Source: Ottelia alismoides (lineage: Eukaryota > Streptophyta > Magnoliopsida > Alismatales > Hydrocharitaceae). Taken from it: a DNA stretch of 64,000 nucleotides. A program made the translations under genes and the position numbers. Each line of letters begins with the position of its first letter. The stretch's first letter is position 1. Below the pieces are notes generated by a model. The model worked only from the letters and a program-made list of their open reading frames with translations. It was not told where the DNA came from and did not search any database. Location of the stretch: positions 1 through 64,000 of the forward strand of contig JAZKJV010005551.1 of assembly GCA_037367405.1 (NCBI GenBank), given 5' to 3'. Positions 1 to 11,256 of the stretch are shown piece by piece.

Positions 1-1010
1 TACCCATTCATAGTTAGCTAGTTGGTTCTATTTTGTTGGATTGCCATTTAAGTTTGGATTTGCAAGGTTTGGTTAAAGGTTAAGTTTTTTCACGGCTATG
101 AAGTGTTACAGAGAGATAGATGCGACGCTGCTTGTTCTCTCTACAAATTAAAACGTGAATGAGGTAGTTTTTCCAGATTGAAGATCTGGATACGACATGA
201 CTTAGAAGAAGCATGATTCCCTGCTATTGTTTGAGAAAATATCTGCAATGATTTTATTACTGAGGTTTGAGGTCTATTTATTTATTTTTATTATTGAGAT
301 CTCAATTTGAATTGCTTTCAATTTTAATTTCTTAATCTGTTCAGTTAGATCCAAATAGGTCTGAATTTCAACTTGTACTATATAGTTTATTGTTTTGTTT
401 ACTTTTGTTTTGTACTTTCAATTAATCTGAATTTCAATCTTTTTACTGCTATAGGTCTGAATTTCAACTTGTACTATATAGTTTATTGTTTTGTTTACTT
501 TTGTTTTGTACTTTCAATTAATCTGAATTTCAATCTTTTTACTGCTAAGGTGCTGAGGTTTACTAAGGTCTGAACTGTTTAGTTTTTATTTTATTTTTCT
601 TTGATTTTGAATTTTAGTTGTATTATTTTGATTTTATATATTAAATCAGATCATGTAATACTATCTTTGATGATTTTGATATTTAGTTGTACTATTTCGA
701 GCTTTACATGAAAGCCATTTTTTAGATCTTCTATTAGACACATTTTATTCATAAATTCAGTTCAACTTCAACTGTAGTCACTTTTGTACATATTTATTTA
801 TTTTTAAATAAAAATTAGAAAATCACGTAGAACCGCATATACCCCTGCACATCGCTTAATCGCTATTCAGTGACACATGTCTGAATGCATACGTATACCG
901 CTTTCCTGAACCTTGATCCAAATACAAAATTTAATATTGTTTTATGTATTAGCTAATATAACATATGCCACAACCTCATGTTGCCATATTAGTATTATAT
1001 ATTATATAAG
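1..1010. other. AT-rich DNA without a recognisable gene
   Basis: Strongly AT-rich and broken by stops in every frame. The longest open stretches are low-complexity and fall in a tandem duplication. I see no domain, no splice-flanked exon and no complete element. It reads as decayed intergenic DNA. Confidence 0.6.
355..546. repeat. Tandem duplication, 2 x 96 bp
   Basis: A unit beginning ATAGGTCTGAATTTC and ending TTTTACTGCT occupies 355-450 and is repeated at 451-546 with no difference that I can see. Perfect identity in otherwise degenerate AT-rich DNA suggests a recent local duplication. The reading frame through it only reflects the repeat. Confidence 0.9.
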
Positions 1011-1370
1011 GAAAAAGGGAGCCTCACCCAGGGGTGTAGGTAACTACTATCTATACCCGACTCTTTTTCAATATTTTTTGATTTTTCTGAAATGAATTTT
1101 TTGGTGAATTAGATCACCATATACCACCATGGTGTCATTCCAAATTCAACTTAATTTGGAACTTCTATCATCTCCACCAAGGATAGCAAATTTTAACAGT
1201 CTCAAAATTGTTGAAATTGGCCCCTTAGATGAGCGTGTTAGGAATGTTTGTTTTGCATGAAACTTGAAACACATATTCCCCTCAATATATCAAGCAAATC
1301 ACACTAAGATTTCCTTAAAAAACTCAAAAATAATGAAAAAGGCTGGGTCTAGGCTCCCAGCTCCCATTAT
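1010..1370. mobile_element. MITE-like element with imperfect terminal inverted repeats
   Basis: GGGAGCCTCACCCAG at 1017-1031 is matched in inverse by CTGGGTCTAGGCTCCC at 1343-1358, a 15/16 inverted match with one indel, about 340 bp apart. Both ends sit in ATTATATAA-type sequence that could be a target duplication, though the AT-rich context makes this uncertain. There is no coding capacity. A non-autonomous DNA transposon is the simplest reading; the superfamily is not determined. Confidence 0.45.
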
Positions 1371-1574
1371 ATAATACAATATATTAATTACATTAATAAA
1401 CTCACATTTGTTTGGGGATGGGCACAAACGAAAGTTACGAAATCCTATCCTCTTTTTACCTTCGGTCAAGAACGCAGGTCACCTCGACCCTCCCTTTTGT
1501 CATGGTGCAACTTATTTATATTTCATTGCCATTTTTTAAAGTCATTATGAACTTCGATAAAAATTCAATTCGTA

Positions 1575-1850
1575 TTCATATATGGTCTTTATTCGATCCG
1601 TATCCGGATTCCATGTTTATTGGATCAATAATAGGATTCACTCTTTATTCGATTCATATTTGGATTGGCTTTTATTCGATTCGTATTCGGGTCCATTCTT
1701 TATTCGATCCATATGCATATTCGATAAATATCCGATTCGAATTCGTATCCGTATTTTTAATGATATGGTTTCCTTAATGCATATCCGAATCATACCCGTA
1801 TCTGTATTCAATAGAGATGGAACGAATATGGATATGGAAATAGGCATATC
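1575..1850. repeat. Degenerate ATTCG/GTATTCGG short-repeat array
   Basis: About 270 bp made of imperfect repetitions of words such as ATTCGTATTCGG, ATTCGATCC and ATATCCG, giving low-complexity translations on both strands. Arrays like this are common as subterminal repeats of plant hAT elements. GGGGATGGGCAC near 1414 and TTCATCCCTA near 1860 are weakly inverse-related, but I could not find a matching target duplication, so no element is called. Confidence 0.5.
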
Positions 1851-1867
1851 CAATCCATTTTCATCCC

Positions 1868-2000
1868 TACCGACTACTCGCCCGATTAATCAGGTCCAAC
1901 CGACTATGGCCTGATTTGGCCCAGTCGACTCAATTACATGACTGAGTCACCTAATCGGACTGACCAATCGGCTTAGTCAGCCGATTTTTGCAACAGTGGG
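1868..2000. repeat. Degenerate CGACTAATCGG-type repeats
   Basis: Repeated imperfect words CGACTA, CTAATCGG, AGTCGACT and GTCAGCCG occur in both orientations within about 130 bp, ending in TTTTTGCAAC. This looks like a subterminal repeat region of a DNA transposon remnant. No ends or target duplication are clear. Confidence 0.4.
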
Positions 2001-2399
2001 CAGCCTTTTGGTTCGGGGGAGAGGCACCGTATTAAAAAAATGGAATATGGTAATAGAGAAGTTCAAACGGAAGCTAGCAGTTGAAAAGCCAAACTTCTTT
2101 TGAGATGTGGGCATCTTGTCTTGCATGTGGTTGTGTTGTCAGAGATCTTCATTTTGTGGTTTTAATATTCATATAACTATAAATATCGAACAAAGAGAGT
2201 GATGAGAAGTTTCTTCTGAACTACGTTTAGACATGTGGTAGGAGAATGGCACCGGTGGCTTAGAATTCAGTATCAAGGCCAATTGAAGAAGGTAAAGTAA
2301 GGGTTTTGCTACTACAACTTTTGAACAAGGCTCTGGCGGTGAAATAGGTGGTAAGAATCATGGGGGAGGGGGTTCATATGCTATGATGGTTGGTCGTTA

Positions 2400-3250
2400 C
2401 ACAGCTATGTTATAAATACTATTCTGGTTATGAAGGGCAACTTGGGGATCGCTCCTTCAAATTTCTAGAAAGGCATCTGTGCAATGATGCTGGACTTTAG
2501 CAGTTATGCTCGATAACATGAGATGGTAAATCTTTCCTCACGGTTGGATGATTGGACTCAGTTGGAAACCTTGAAGGATGTATTTTCTGGGTTCTTTGGA
2601 CTGGTGGCAAATGATATGATGTAAATGCATCTATTGTAAACGGTGACAATAAAAGAACATGGTTAGCAATCTTTGTTTTAAACCTTCTATATGAGCATGC
2701 CTTTGAGTCTGGTCAAACGATAAGAGAACCCGTATTGGAAGAGGGCCCATAAGGCGCTTGACCATTGGATTGGGATTTAGAATTCTCGGAGAAAAAACAC
2801 AAACTATTGTTTCATATTTCGTTGACGTGTGTTTAAAGATTGCAGATTTATCTGGAAAGTGAGAATGTCCTAAAAGTGAGAATCTTTATATGGTTCTGCA
2901 TGAAGAGGTTGGTGATGAAGGCTTTCAGCCAAGTTTCCTCCAATTTCATCTGCCTCTTGCTCGGTATGGGGCTAGGAAACAGAGGACAACAAGCATTTCT
3001 TTAAATGTAGAAGTATTGTAGAGGTTTGGCAAACGGTTCGGCTGGGTTGAGTGAATGGGCTGTTGAGGAGTTTTCACACCTCAACCTTATGTTCTAGATT
3101 TGACCGAAGCAGAGTTATTGACCTATGTTGGGCCATTTAGTTAACAAGAACTGTGCACATTTTAAAAAGAGAGACACCTATGTGGAGAATGTACTACCAC
3201 CTACCAAGAGTGGTCCACCCTAGTTGGAATTAATGGTGATGGATTCTTGT
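2400..3250 (+). pseudogene. Decayed L1-type LINE, 3' part of ORF2
   Basis: Short coding islands survive in shifting frames. The clearest is 2982-3038, which reads EDNKHFFKCRSIVEVWQTV, the zinc-binding segment (zf-RVT type) that follows the reverse transcriptase in plant L1 ORF2. Upstream, around 2525-2600, a GDGKS-like stretch resembles the sequence that precedes it. Stops and frameshifts are frequent and no poly-A tail or TSD is visible, so this is an old insertion. It cannot make a protein. Confidence 0.6.
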
Positions 3251-3259
3251 TGAAGAAGA

Positions 3260-3980
3260 TTTTGAACTTTGAATGGTGTGTGACATTGTTTGAGTAAAAT
3301 GTGACTAGGAGTTATGACAAGAGATATGGATGACACTGGATCTCTCATGATCATTGTTTGGCTTTTCAAAATGATAGTTAGGAAATGAGATGGTTGGCAA
3401 TGATCTCGAAACTAAGAATACATTGTATTCATGAGTTGACCCTTGAGACTATCCATGTAAGGGATGTAATAAGTTCCAGAAAACGTACAAGTTTGACATT
3501 TGATTCGTTAAAAATTGTTAGTAGAAGGGATTACTTACACTTTGCTCATGAATTACCCTTGGGCTAAGTAGGGGAATAACCAGGGAATAACCCGTAATTT
3601 GTTATGCAAATATAGAGATGCAACGTCGCCAACCAAGAGGAGGTGGGGTTCTCTCCATTCCGAAGAGCTGAGCGGGTGGTCGGGGTGGCAAGCGTGAATC
3701 ATAAGGGAGCTGGGAGGCTTTTTGACATCCTTGCCGATAGGTGGTCGGACTCCACCCACTCCAGCTCACTGAGTTCTTGAGATCAGCACATCTCGAGTCT
3801 CGCAGAAGAAGATATGCTTAGGGGGTGGCTCACTTTGTGCTCCGCTCGTTGCGGATTGCTGTTCACTTTCTAAACCACCACACCATGCAAGATGGAGTAG
3901 GTGGTGATTGTTGTTGGGGATGCAATAATGAGGATGCAACACTGATTATGTTTTTGCGAGACATGGTGGAGGCATTTTAA
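3260..3980. other. Unassigned sequence
   Basis: Only short open frames, without recognisable motifs. It lies between the L1 scrap to the left and the 3' end of the RTE LINE to the right. Part of it may be 3'-UTR of the RTE element, whose end I cannot fix. Confidence 0.4.
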
Positions 3981-4239
3981 ATATATTAGCAACACGCACC
4001 ACCACCATGCCTTTTTTCACTTTAAGCGAGGTCACTTATGTGGACTTTTTACTTCCGAACGTAACAAAATCTGAGCACACCTTAGCTTAATATCTAAGAA
4101 AGTAACCTTGGTCTCCATGCAACACTTCTTTGGTTTTCTTCAGTCTTGCTTACAAGGCTCTTCTTTAAGCTTCTCACACCTTCGAGTTGGAGCATTAAGG
4201 TGATTTACTCTACACATGTCCCAACTCTTTTAGTGGAGT

Positions 4240-5444
4240 TTTTTTCATTTTATAATCAATCGGTGCCATGCCAACTTTCTGTCTGATACTTCCTTGCGAA
4301 GCTTATGTCTTTGTGTGATCACATATCCATGTAGCATCTTCATTTCAACTATGGAAATTCTCTTAACATACCTGTAATTAACCGCCCAACACTCACTACT
4401 ATAAAGCATTGTATGTCTAACTGCAGCCTTATAGTATTCCTTTGAACTTTTTTTCTTCGAAAAGTAGTATTCATTTGAACTTTGAAGGTATCTTCTTATC
4501 ACAAGGAGCACCTGAAAGCCTACTCCACTTCATCCACCGTGCATTAGTTATATGAATAACTTATTCATCACTTCTTCTGTCCCTTTTGAAGATTGACCTA
4601 AAATAAAAATCTTTGGATTAAAATGTATTCCAAGCTTACATTTCATATAGCCTATCTTGGTTCTACTTTGTTTTAAGCCCTTGCATTCCATGTCCTTCGT
4701 CTAAAGCTCAAGCAACCATGTTTGTCACTATCTCTTGTCTCTCCCATTAAATCATTGCATGCAAACATGCACGGATATACCTACCCTTGTATATACTTTG
4801 TTAACTTGTTCAAAATCGAGGTCAAAAGATAATTCTTACATAATGATACTGGTATTGATTAATGGATATGTCGGTTAGACTGGAGTACTCACAAAAACTG
4901 TTGCATGGTCATACAACTCTTATCAAGTCGATGTGCAAAATAGGAACGTCTCTTTTCTCTAGAATTCTCCCCTGATTCCTCTATGCACAATAGAAAAACT
5001 TTCTTTAACTCAATGAAGACCGCATGAAGGTCTCTTACTCTGAAAACTCCGCAAACACCTGAGAAGGTGTATGGCTTAGTTGTAGGCCTACCAAGCATGA
5101 ATCCAAATTGATTCTATGATATTGCGGAAACTGGAAACATAACCACTTTCTTAATCATCCTCTATTATAACTTCATTGTATGACTCATCATTTTGATACC
5201 CCAACAACATGCACAATTTTGTTATCTCCTTATTCCTACGTAAAGATACTACAATACATTTTCTTCATTCATTTGGTACATCCGTGATTTATTAAATACT
5301 AATGAATAACTTCCTGAATCAATTCATACCTTATTCCCTCAACATCTCCAAACATCCACTAGAATATCATCCGCGTTCACTCTGCTTTCCCGAACTTCTT
5401 TTTTTTTGAAGTTTCTCTCCCCTCACTTCGTTGAATTCGCCAGC
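4240..5444 (-). pseudogene. RTE LINE reverse transcriptase, palm to C-terminal part
   Basis: On the minus strand 5098-4889 contains a degraded form of the RTE reverse-transcriptase palm (AVFIELKKVF in place of the usual FIDLEKAYD type). 4511-4245 reads AVRHTMLYSSECWAV...KMLHGYV...HKLRKEV, the well-known stretch downstream of the catalytic domain in plant RTE elements. Further weak matches continue to about 3990. The catalytic YADD box is not recognisable and stops are common. The upstream neighbour is the L1 copy at 5460-6298, which interrupts this LINE. Confidence 0.7.
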
Positions 5445-5459
5445 AAAAATCACATTTTG

Positions 5460-6298
5460 TCTTGTGGCGGGGAATGGCGAGACTTTTGGATTCTGGGTGG
5501 ATGATTGGACGGGCGAGGGACTTCTTAGCAGCCGATTTCCGTGTCTGTTTGCTTTGACTGTGGACCAGGAGGTCCGGATTGCTGGTTGTTGGGACAATGG
5601 TAACTGGATGATGCTTTTTAGAGCTGCTTTTTCGGATCAACGCCTGGAGGAGTTTCTCCATCTTCTGGATGTCCTCGGTTAGGCTAGGAGGCCCACTGCT
5701 GGGGCGGATCACTAGAGCTGGAAGGACTTGTCCTTCTCGGTTCGGAAGGTGTATGATGTGATTGTCGTCCCCCTCCATCTCTCTCGGCCCTTATCATCCG
5801 GGATTGTGAGTTCATATGGGCTTTGGGTTTGTCGGAGAGGATTGGTTTCTTCCTGTGGCTCTTTAGGAGGAAGCGCATTATGACTCGGAATCGTTGTTCA
5901 AGGTTTTCGAGGCTGTCTCCGATCGTTGCTTGTTATGTGATACTGAAATTGAGACCTTGGACCACCTGTTTTTCTGCTGCCGCATTTCCACTCCTATTTG
6001 GGGTGAGGTTGGTTTGGACTGGATAAAGCCCTGCGACTTCAATTCTTTAGGCTTCTCTGTACGGGGCGTGCAGAAGGCAAAAGAAGGAAACTTTAGTTCC
6101 GATGGCGGTTCTTTGGGCCATCTGGCTTGCCTGCAGTGCATCTCTTTTTTCGGGGATGCGTTTTTATTGTGAAAATGTTTGTTACCATTACAAGCAATTG
6201 CTTGATTCCTGGCTTTTGTAACCGACTCTGTCTTCCTTTTAATTTATTTATATAGTGGGGCGGGTACCTAAGCGTGATTCCCCCCTTTTTGATTTAAA
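5460..6298 (+). mobile_element. 5'-truncated L1 insertion with 15-bp target duplication
   Basis: AAAAATCACATTTTG at 5445-5459 recurs exactly at 6299-6313, directly after an A-rich tail. Between them lies the last part of an L1 ORF2. An NGETFGFWVDDW-type segment is at 5469-5510. A zinc-binding segment CLLCDTEIETLDHLFFCC is at 5927-5980 (CX2C, then H and C). Typical 3' sequence ending in a run of eight A follows. Only about 840 bp was inserted, as expected from incomplete target-primed reverse transcription. The perfect TSD suggests it is younger than the RTE host sequence. Confidence 0.85.
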
Positions 6299-6313
6299 AA
6301 AAATCACATTTTG

Positions 6314-6595
6314 AGTATATCATAACTATCTATCAATAGACCTTCATCCTCGTACATACTGCACCTAACTTGTGTATCATTTTAATCTATCTCTTCCTAG
6401 CTTTAACCTCCTTTAAAAGATGTCTTATACCTTCCTTTAAGTCAAGTTTCACATATGTTTTAAAAGATGTCTTATACCACGCCTTTGTCTTTGCTTCATC
6501 AACTAATTTCTTTGCTTCTTATATTCTGTCAAGTTTTCATTTGTTTTATTCTGGAAGAAAACATTGAAAGTCATTCATTTCAGTTTAAGTTTCTT
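6314..6595 (-). pseudogene. RTE LINE linker segment between endonuclease and reverse transcriptase
   Basis: Minus-strand translation gives EAKKLVDEAKTKAW followed by KEGIRHLLKEVKARKR, matching in order the linker of plant RTE elements (EAKKAV...KEGEKDIY...ARERKTRD type). One or two stops are present. The piece is bounded on both sides by L1 copies, so it is a 282-bp island of the host LINE. Confidence 0.65.
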
Positions 6596-7745
6596 AGAGT
6601 GTTGGTCGTCCTCAAAGCATTCGAACGGGGGTTGAGTGTGTAACAGTCTCATGTTCGAAGGATGATTACGACCTTGGGGTACGTAGTTTGGATGAGATAA
6701 GCAAGGCCACTGTTAATTAAGTGGATCATTCGTATCTGGGGAGACTGTGACAGTTTGGTATGAGTGCTAATCTAGAAGATCTATGGCTTGGGTTGCTCGT
6801 TACCATGCCTAGGGACTTTTGATGCTCCCCCCTTGTACTTCCAGCATGAGATTTGTGATGTGTAGGAGATTTGACCTTTTTTTAGGCCAGTCATGGGTGA
6901 TGGGACGAGCTTCAAGTTTTGGGCTGATTGGAGGGAGGGCAGTGTGCCTGGTTCGCGGTACTCGCAATTGATGGTGCTAGCTGTTGATTCAAACTGTTCC
7001 ATTGCGGATGATTAGGATGGACACTCATTTTTTCCTCATTTCAGATTCGAGTTGTTGGATAAGGCACACGAGTGAGTGTCTGGAGATGCTGCAGGAGCTG
7101 GAAAGCACTGAGGGACCAATAAAGGGACGAGATTGGTGGAGCTGGTGTGATGGTTCGTTCTCTATGGGAAAGGCATACAAAGGGCCCAATGGTTTTTGAT
7201 CCCGGTGGGTGCATGGCAGACTGCATAATATGGAGGTGGAAAATCTCGGCATGCAAGAAGGTTTTTACGTGTCTGTTTAGAAGGGAGAGATTGCTGACAT
7301 GGGACAGATTTGCACGTTTGTTCAGATCGTTGCCCCGACTTGTTGCTACCAGGGGATGATGAGAGTGTGGATCACCCATTCTTCAGGTGTAGAAGCTCCA
7401 TGGATGCGTGGGTGTTATTTGGGAATACCATGACTTCCACTGATGGGATCCTGGGGTCTTGGGAGTCCGTTGGTGTGGAATGGCACGGTACTCAGAAGGA
7501 GTGTGCAAGTTGTGTGGCAATGATTTAGGCTCTTTGATTGGCCAGTAATGGGGTCGTTTTTTGCAATGGTCGTTTTTACGATGAAAATGTGGTGGCGCAT
7601 GCAAATGCTCTTCTAGAGAGTTGGTATCAAGTACTATTTTATTTTATTTTCTTGTACTCGGCATGCAATTATTTTTGGTGATTAAATGGTGAAGTTTTGG
7701 GCATACACCTATATGGTGGAGATCCTTTTTCCTTTCATTTTTAAA
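6596..7745 (+). mobile_element. Second 5'-truncated L1 insertion
   Basis: AAGTTTCTT at 6587-6595 recurs at 7746-7754 after a short A run, a likely 9-bp or longer diverged target duplication. Inside are a GDGTSFKFWADW segment at 6896-6931, a WWSWCDGSFSMGKAY segment near 7135-7180, an RRERLLTWDRFARLF segment near 7280-7322 and a zinc-binding segment around 7350-7420 (DESVDHPFFRCRSSMDAW). These are the typical order of the 3' third of plant L1 ORF2. Frameshifts separate them, so the copy is inactive. Confidence 0.7.
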
Positions 7746-7754
7746 AAGTTTCTT

Positions 7755-8547
7755 GTGTACTTTCACTCCATCAAGTTTCCTTGTATGCCAATGCACCTCT
7801 GTTAGACACATTTAAAGCCTTATTTGCAACTTATCCAATACAATTACCCATTGGATGTTACGATTCTTCACGGCTTCAAACAAAGTCCCAATCAACTTGT
7901 AGCCTCTTCTTGTTGAAATCTTTCTTTTTCCTTATTAAGTTTTCATCATTTAGCTTTCCCTCTTTGTGCATTATTTGTTTTTTTTGTAATTTTGACATCT
8001 AAATCCAACATTAAGAGACTGATGTTGGGTATTTAAACTTTCACTTGGAATAACCTTGATATCTTTACAACACAATTAGCCTCTTCTCCTAAGTTGTTAA
8101 TTCTGTCTTCGATGAACCATTTACAAAAAGCAGTCAAGTGCACTCTCTTTTCTTAAAGTATTTGCTATAACATGGTCTTTGAAAGTTCCGAAATTAAGGA
8201 TGTCTATTTATTCATTTCTATATGTTCGGGAACTCCTAAACGTCTTCACCCCAACACCCCACCCCTGAATACTTGGTTGTCTCGTGTTTCTTGTGATTTG
8301 CCTTGTATATCCCTTGAGTCGGGAAATTGATTTCAAGTCAGAGAAAAGAACAAGGTTTTGTGACTAGACGTCAGGGTCGTTGCTCGCTCGCTCGCTTGCT
8401 TGCTTGTTTGCCCTACTAACCAGTCCTTACTGGGAAAACAACTGGTGATTCTTGTTCTCACTAGCTAGCTTTCTTCTCTACCTTTCCACATGACATTCTC
8501 TGCTTGAGGACCTGATTCAAAGGCTATTCAAATCTCTGCCCAAATTT
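7755..8547 (-). pseudogene. RTE LINE endonuclease end and linker
   Basis: The segment next to the copia element (8541-8524, minus) reads GRDLNS, the remnant of the conserved GGDLNG box near the end of the RTE endonuclease. The rest is a degraded, stop-rich linker with a charged EKE-rich stretch near 7910-7950. It continues the endonuclease piece at 13415-13870 across the copia insertion. Confidence 0.5.
8381..8409. repeat. Short (GCTC/GCTT)n microsatellite
   Basis: A short run of GCTC units passes into GCTT units. It lies in the linker remnant of the RTE LINE, and its length differs from what a coding sequence would tolerate. Confidence 0.8.
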
Positions 8548-8801
8548 TGTTGCGTCGTCTCCAGGTACGCCCTTCCGTATGGCTTACGAGAGAACGACTA
8601 CAGGGTAGATCGAGAGAGAGAGAGAGAGAGAGAGATGGAGAAATAGGGATGGGAGAGGACTCCCTATGGCGAGGTTGTTCTTGGATGATCTTCCCCCCTT
8701 ATGGAGGTAGTCATATTACGGCCTCCTTGAGACTCGGCCCTCGCGCAACCGTTGGCGACGGTTTTAACCATTCGGTCATTCCCGCGAGAATCGTTCTAAC
8801 A
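8548..8801 (-). repeat. copia-1 3' LTR (254 bp)
   Basis: Starts TGTTGCG and ends TTCTAACA on the plus strand. It matches 13116-13414 except for a deletion of about 45 bp after the AGTCATAT segment and a longer GA run (8612-8635). The deletion must postdate insertion. Confidence 0.9.
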
Positions 8802-8812
8802 TCTCCCACTTG
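8802..8812 (-). promoter_or_regulatory. copia-1 polypurine tract
   Basis: On the minus strand AAGTGGGAGA directly precedes the 3' LTR start TGTTAGAACG. This is where plus-strand synthesis would be primed. Confidence 0.7.
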
Positions 8813-9071
8813 ACCGAAGTGGTCAAAACATATATACTCCCACTATGGCTTCAAAAAATATATATATACTCCCACTATTCGTGTAGTATATTCATGAAGA
8901 TTTATCGTGTGAGGATCATTATCTATGAAACATCTTCCTTGACTCAAACATTCCTGAGTCCCATTAAACCAACATGTTTAATGTATGTTCATGCTGCTAT
9001 TCCCTTGGTTAGAGAATCAGCCAACATGTCACTGGTAGGTATGTAGGTTACCGTGATTTCTTGCTTCGCCA

Positions 9072-10349
9072 CTATATCTTGTATATAGTGATATTGGATC
9101 TCAATGTGTTTTCCTTTAGAACTATTAGCCCGCTATTAATCAAGCTTATCGCAGCTTGATTGTCACTATACATTTCAATTGACCCTTTGACCAATTCGAG
9201 GCTTAGGTTCTCTAGAAAACGCCTGATCAACACAGCATGAGTGGTGGCCATGCTACATGCAATGTACTCATCCTCCTGTATATGTCGAGATACACATCCT
9301 TGTTTCTTGCTACCCCAAGAAACGGCTGCACCACCAAACATGAACAGGTAACCTGATGTGGATTTTCTATCATCCACATCCCCTCCGAAATCGGCATCGG
9401 AGTATCCTATCACTTCAAGCGATTCTGCTTGATACACAAGTTTCAGATGTACTGTTCCTTTCAGATATCGAAGAATCCTCTTTACAGCTTCCCAATGTGT
9501 TGGATCGGGATTGCTTTGATATCTACTGAATAAGCTTACTGGATAAGCTAAATCAGGTCGAGTACACATCATTGCATACATTAAACTTCCCACCGCCTGT
9601 GCATATGGTACATCTAAAGGTTTCTGCCCCTTTCCGGGACACTGACTCTTACTGAGTCTCTTTCCCATCACAAGTGGTGTTGGAGCTGGAGTGTTATTCT
9701 GCATTCTAAATCTCCTTAATACAGTATGCAAATATCTTTCCTGACTAAGGCTCAATGTCCTTGAGTCCCTGTCTCTTGTTATTTGAATTCCAAGAACATA
9801 GGATGCTTCTCCCATGTCCTTCATCTCAAATTCATTGCTCAATTTCTGTTTGATTTCATTGAGCATTTGTATGTCATTACCTGCGAGCAGAATGTCATCT
9901 ACATACAATGACATGATTGCAAACATGCTCCCACTCTTTATGACATACACACAATTATCCAATTTATTTGAAACAAATCTAAATTGAATAACTTTCTCAT
10001 GAAATTTGAGATACCATTGCCGTGAAGACTGCTTTAAGCCATATAATGACTTTCTTAACTTGTAAACCTTTTTCTCCTGACCTTCAATCTGAGATCCATC
10101 AGGTTGTCGCATATAAATCTCCTCCCTCAATTCTTCATTAAAGAATGTCGTCTTCACATCCATTTGGAATAATTCCAAATCCATATATGCAACTATGGCT
10201 AAGATCATCCGAATGAATGCGAACTTAACCATTGGAGAGTAGGTTTCCTGGAAATCTGTTCCAGCTTGCTTAGTATAACCCTTGGTAACTAATCTGGCTT
10301 TGTATTTATCAACTGTACCATCAACTCGGTACTTTTTTTGAATGCCCAC
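9072..10349 (-). pseudogene. copia-1 reverse transcriptase and RNase H
   Basis: A 425-codon open frame with the copia reverse transcriptase: FQETYSPMVKF near its N-terminal side, QMDVKTTFFNEEL, YGLKQSSRQWY, the catalytic LYVDDILLAG box, then RNase H with YSDADFGG, STSGYLFMFGG, a SKKQ...EDEYIA segment and YSDNQAAI. The C-terminal region after SDNQAAISL no longer matches the family (a FHERTKH-type sequence is expected) and appears frameshifted. The frame is also out of phase with the upstream integrase segment. In life this would copy the element RNA to cDNA inside virus-like particles. Confidence 0.9.
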
Positions 10350-11065
10350 TTACATCCTATGGATTGCCTACCTTCTGGCAAATCACATAATTTCCAAACA
10401 CCGTTTCGCTCGATTGAGTCCAACTCATCTCTCATGGCGGCTGACCATGATTCCGACTCAGGTGAAGCCATAACTTCATTAAAGGATATGGGATCTGTAC
10501 AATCCGCGAGATCCTCATCCACGGTGTAGCACGACGCCTCGCATCCATAGAAATGGTAATCTTCCATCCATGCGGGTCGTGTTCTGGGTCTCTTGTTGCC
10601 GATTATACTCGTGGGTTGTGTGGGTTCACCCACTTCCTCTAAAGGATCATCATGTTCCATAGGTTCATTCTCTATATTTGGATGATCGATATCATCCTCA
10701 AGTTCTTGTCTAATATTCAAGTCGTCTTCATTGTCTTGTAAGACAATCAGAGGATTTGATTCCTCTACTTCATGCTCCTTTTCTTGATGAATTTCAAGGA
10801 AAGTGGCCTCACGACTTTCGATCAGACCTTTAGTTTCATGGAAGAACTTATATCCTTTAGAATTCTCACTATACCCAATAAACTTGCACTTTAATGTCCT
10901 GAAGTCTAGCTTGTCCCTAAGCTGACTCGGTATCAGAACATGTGCAACACATCCCCATTTCCGGAGATGGCCCAACTCGGGCTTTCTGCCATTCCATATT
11001 TCATATGGCGTTGATTCTACGGACTTGGTGGAAATCCTATTCTGTATATAGTTCGCAGTCAACAC
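10289..11065 (-). pseudogene. copia-1 integrase C-terminal region and linker to reverse transcriptase
   Basis: 258 codons. The start, ANYIQNR...TPYEIWNGRKPELGHL, followed by KCKFIGYSENSKGYKF, is the usual copia integrase C-terminal region. An acidic variable linker follows, then the start of the reverse transcriptase domain (WSAAMRDELDSIERNGVW, CKWAFK). It overlaps the following frame by about 60 bp, showing a frameshift near 10300-10350. Between this frame and the upstream integrase segment (about 11070-11256) a matching but stop- and shift-bearing piece holds the [15 protein letters not shown] motif. Confidence 0.85.
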
Positions 11066-11256
11066 TACCTCTCCTCAGAATTTCTTGGAGAGTCCTGAGT
11101 GTGAAAGCATACACCTTACTGCATTCATCAAAGTTCGATTCTTTCTTTCTGCTACGCCATTCTGCTGTGGTGTATAGGGTATTGTAGTCTGCCTACGAAT
11201 GCCTGCCTAAATACAGTAATCCTCAAATTCCTTTGAGGTATATTCCCCACCTCTAT

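Noticed and set aside
355..546. Small membrane-like protein from the open frame at 373-573
   Set aside because: The translation is just the 96-bp tandem repeat read twice in AT-rich DNA.
1412..1870. A defined hAT element bounded by GGGGATGG and CATCCCTA
   Set aside because: The inverted match is short and no 8-bp TSD was found.
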